Notes under the pieces: model-generated
Databases searched by the model: none
What the model was told of the DNA's origin: nothing
What the model saw: only the letters and a program-made list of their open reading frames with translations
Shown: positions 63,299-64,000 of the stretch, one piece after another
Layout of the letters: the number at the start of each line of letters is the position of its first letter
How positions within the stretch are numbered: the first letter of the stretch is position 1
Position numbers and translations under genes: made by a program
Assembly: GCF_019744875.1 (NCBI RefSeq)
Contig: NZ_JAIETU010000005.1
Coordinates: 248,001 to 312,000 of the forward strand
Direction of reading: 5' to 3'
Source of the DNA: Hyphomicrobium sp.
Lineage (GTDB): Bacteria > Pseudomonadota > Alphaproteobacteria > Rhizobiales > Hyphomicrobiaceae
DNA: 64,000 nt

Positions 63299-64000
63299 TC
63301 AATTGCGGATCGCGCGGTCCAAATTCTTTGACTTGTCGAGATTGAGCGCCTGATCCGCGTTCTTCATGGCGCCGATGCGGGCCGAGTTGACGTCGGCCCC
63401 CTCGAAATCGGCGCCCGTCACATCGGCCCCCGTGAAGTCGGACCCGCCGAGCTCGCTGCCGGCCAGCGACGCGCCCGTGAGGTCGGCGCCATTGAGCACC
63501 GTGTATTCGATCAGAACGCGACGCATGTTCGCCCCCTTCATCGAGGCGCCCGTCAGATCGGCACTGCGAAACGTGCCGCGCATGAGACCCATCGACTGGT
63601 TCTTCTCGTCGGCCGAAAGATCAGCACCGTCCAGCTTGGCGCCCTTCAGGTTCGCTTTTGAAAAGTCGCCCGCGACGCGCGCGCCCGTCATGTCCGCGCC
63701 TTCGAGGTTGGCGCCGACGAGTTGCGTGCCGAACAGGCTCGCGCCCTTGAGATTGGCGCCGGTCCATTTCGAATTCAGCGACCAGGCGGAGTCGAGGTTG
63801 ACGCCTTCGAGGTTGGCGTTCGAGAAATCCGATCCCATCAGGCGGGCGGCCTGCAGGCTGACGCGGCGCAGGTCCATGCCGGAGAGGTCGAGCTTGTTCA
63901 AGGCCTTGCCGAACAGATCCAGCTTTTCGCCGGGCGCCAGCTTGGCGATGGCGGCCTCGATGTCGGCGCGGCTCATCTCGGCTTTCGTGAACTGGTCGGA
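63299..64000 (-). CDS. Pentapeptide-repeat protein (start probably beyond window)
   Basis: At least 225 residues form pentapeptide repeats of the A(D/N)LxG type (NLEGANLK-like units such as ANLEGVNLDSA, ADLTGASLAGS), which fold as a right-handed square beta helix. The ATG at 63976 lies close to the edge, and codons upstream to 64000 are open (SDQFTKAE), so the true start and any signal peptide may lie outside. The role of such helices varies; no clear one here. Confidence 0.8.
   Translation of the reverse strand, partial: SDQFTKAEMSRADIEAAIAKLAPGEKLDLFGKALNKLDLSGMDLRRVSLQAARLMGSDFSNANLEGVNLDSAWSLNSKWTGANLKGASLFGTQLVGANLEGADMTGARVAGDFSKANLKGAKLDGADLSADEKNQSMGLMRGTFRSADLTGASMKGANMRRVLIEYTVLNGADLTGASLAGSELGGSDFTGADVTGADFEGADVNSARIGAMKNADQALNLDKSKNLDRAIRN

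Overview
The window is chromosomal DNA of a GC-rich alphaproteobacterium of the Hyphomicrobiales, most likely Hyphomicrobium or a close relative. Three things suggest this. The hydroxypyruvate reductase at 42551-43519 closely resembles, from memory, the crystallised Hyphomicrobium methylovorum enzyme of the serine cycle. The left edge carries the N-terminal extension typical of methylsuccinyl-CoA dehydrogenase of the ethylmalonyl-CoA pathway. A SoxYZ-like carrier of the kind linked to quinoprotein dehydrogenases is present. A ChvG/ChvI - HprK - EIIA - HPr locus is typical of the order.

Layout. 0-13 kb is housekeeping: mcd (partial), BrkB-type membrane protein, SAM decarboxylase, AsmA, secreted nuclease, SoxYZ-like carrier, small stress proteins, then apt - small zinc protein - mtnA - class II aldolase, which looks like an oxygen-independent methylthioadenosine salvage set. 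13.1-20.2 kb is an accessory block with lower GC: a secreted Gln-rich protein with a toxin-like C-terminus, an overlapping CxxC immunity-like gene, two large secreted proteins of unknown function, and about 1.2 kb of DNA without a convincing gene apart from one small lipoprotein candidate. It ends near a tRNA-Ala(GGC). At 21.2-23.0 kb is an IS1595-type element with 21-bp imperfect inverted repeats and two passenger genes.

23-38 kb holds fructose-bisphosphatase and phosphoribulokinase, a siderophore receptor with PiuC and a flavin alpha-hydroxy-acid oxidase, ArsC-like reductase, UPF0114, Rpe, a cyclopropane synthase-like enzyme, cytochrome c, and HrpB. HrpB carries a palindromic repeat inserted in frame. 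38-44 kb holds rsmD, an RluB-type pseudouridine synthase with a very long RG-rich N-terminus, tadA, a patatin and hydroxypyruvate reductase. 44-53 kb is an iron-uptake region: two TonB-dependent receptors (one with a 1-bp frameshift at its C-terminus) facing an exbB-exbD-tonB operon. The divergent intergenic region contains nested TTCCCGA palindromes.

53-60 kb is the regulatory hub: HPr, EIIA(Man-type), short HprK, ChvG and ChvI, next to a HugZ-like protein and a GTP-type PEP carboxykinase. 60-64 kb holds a flavoprotein, CcdA, a thioredoxin-like protein and a pentapeptide-repeat protein cut by the window edge.

The most interesting parts are the secreted toxin/immunity block, the IS element with passengers, the in-frame palindromic insertion in hrpB, and phosphoribulokinase without RubisCO in a serine-cycle methylotroph.
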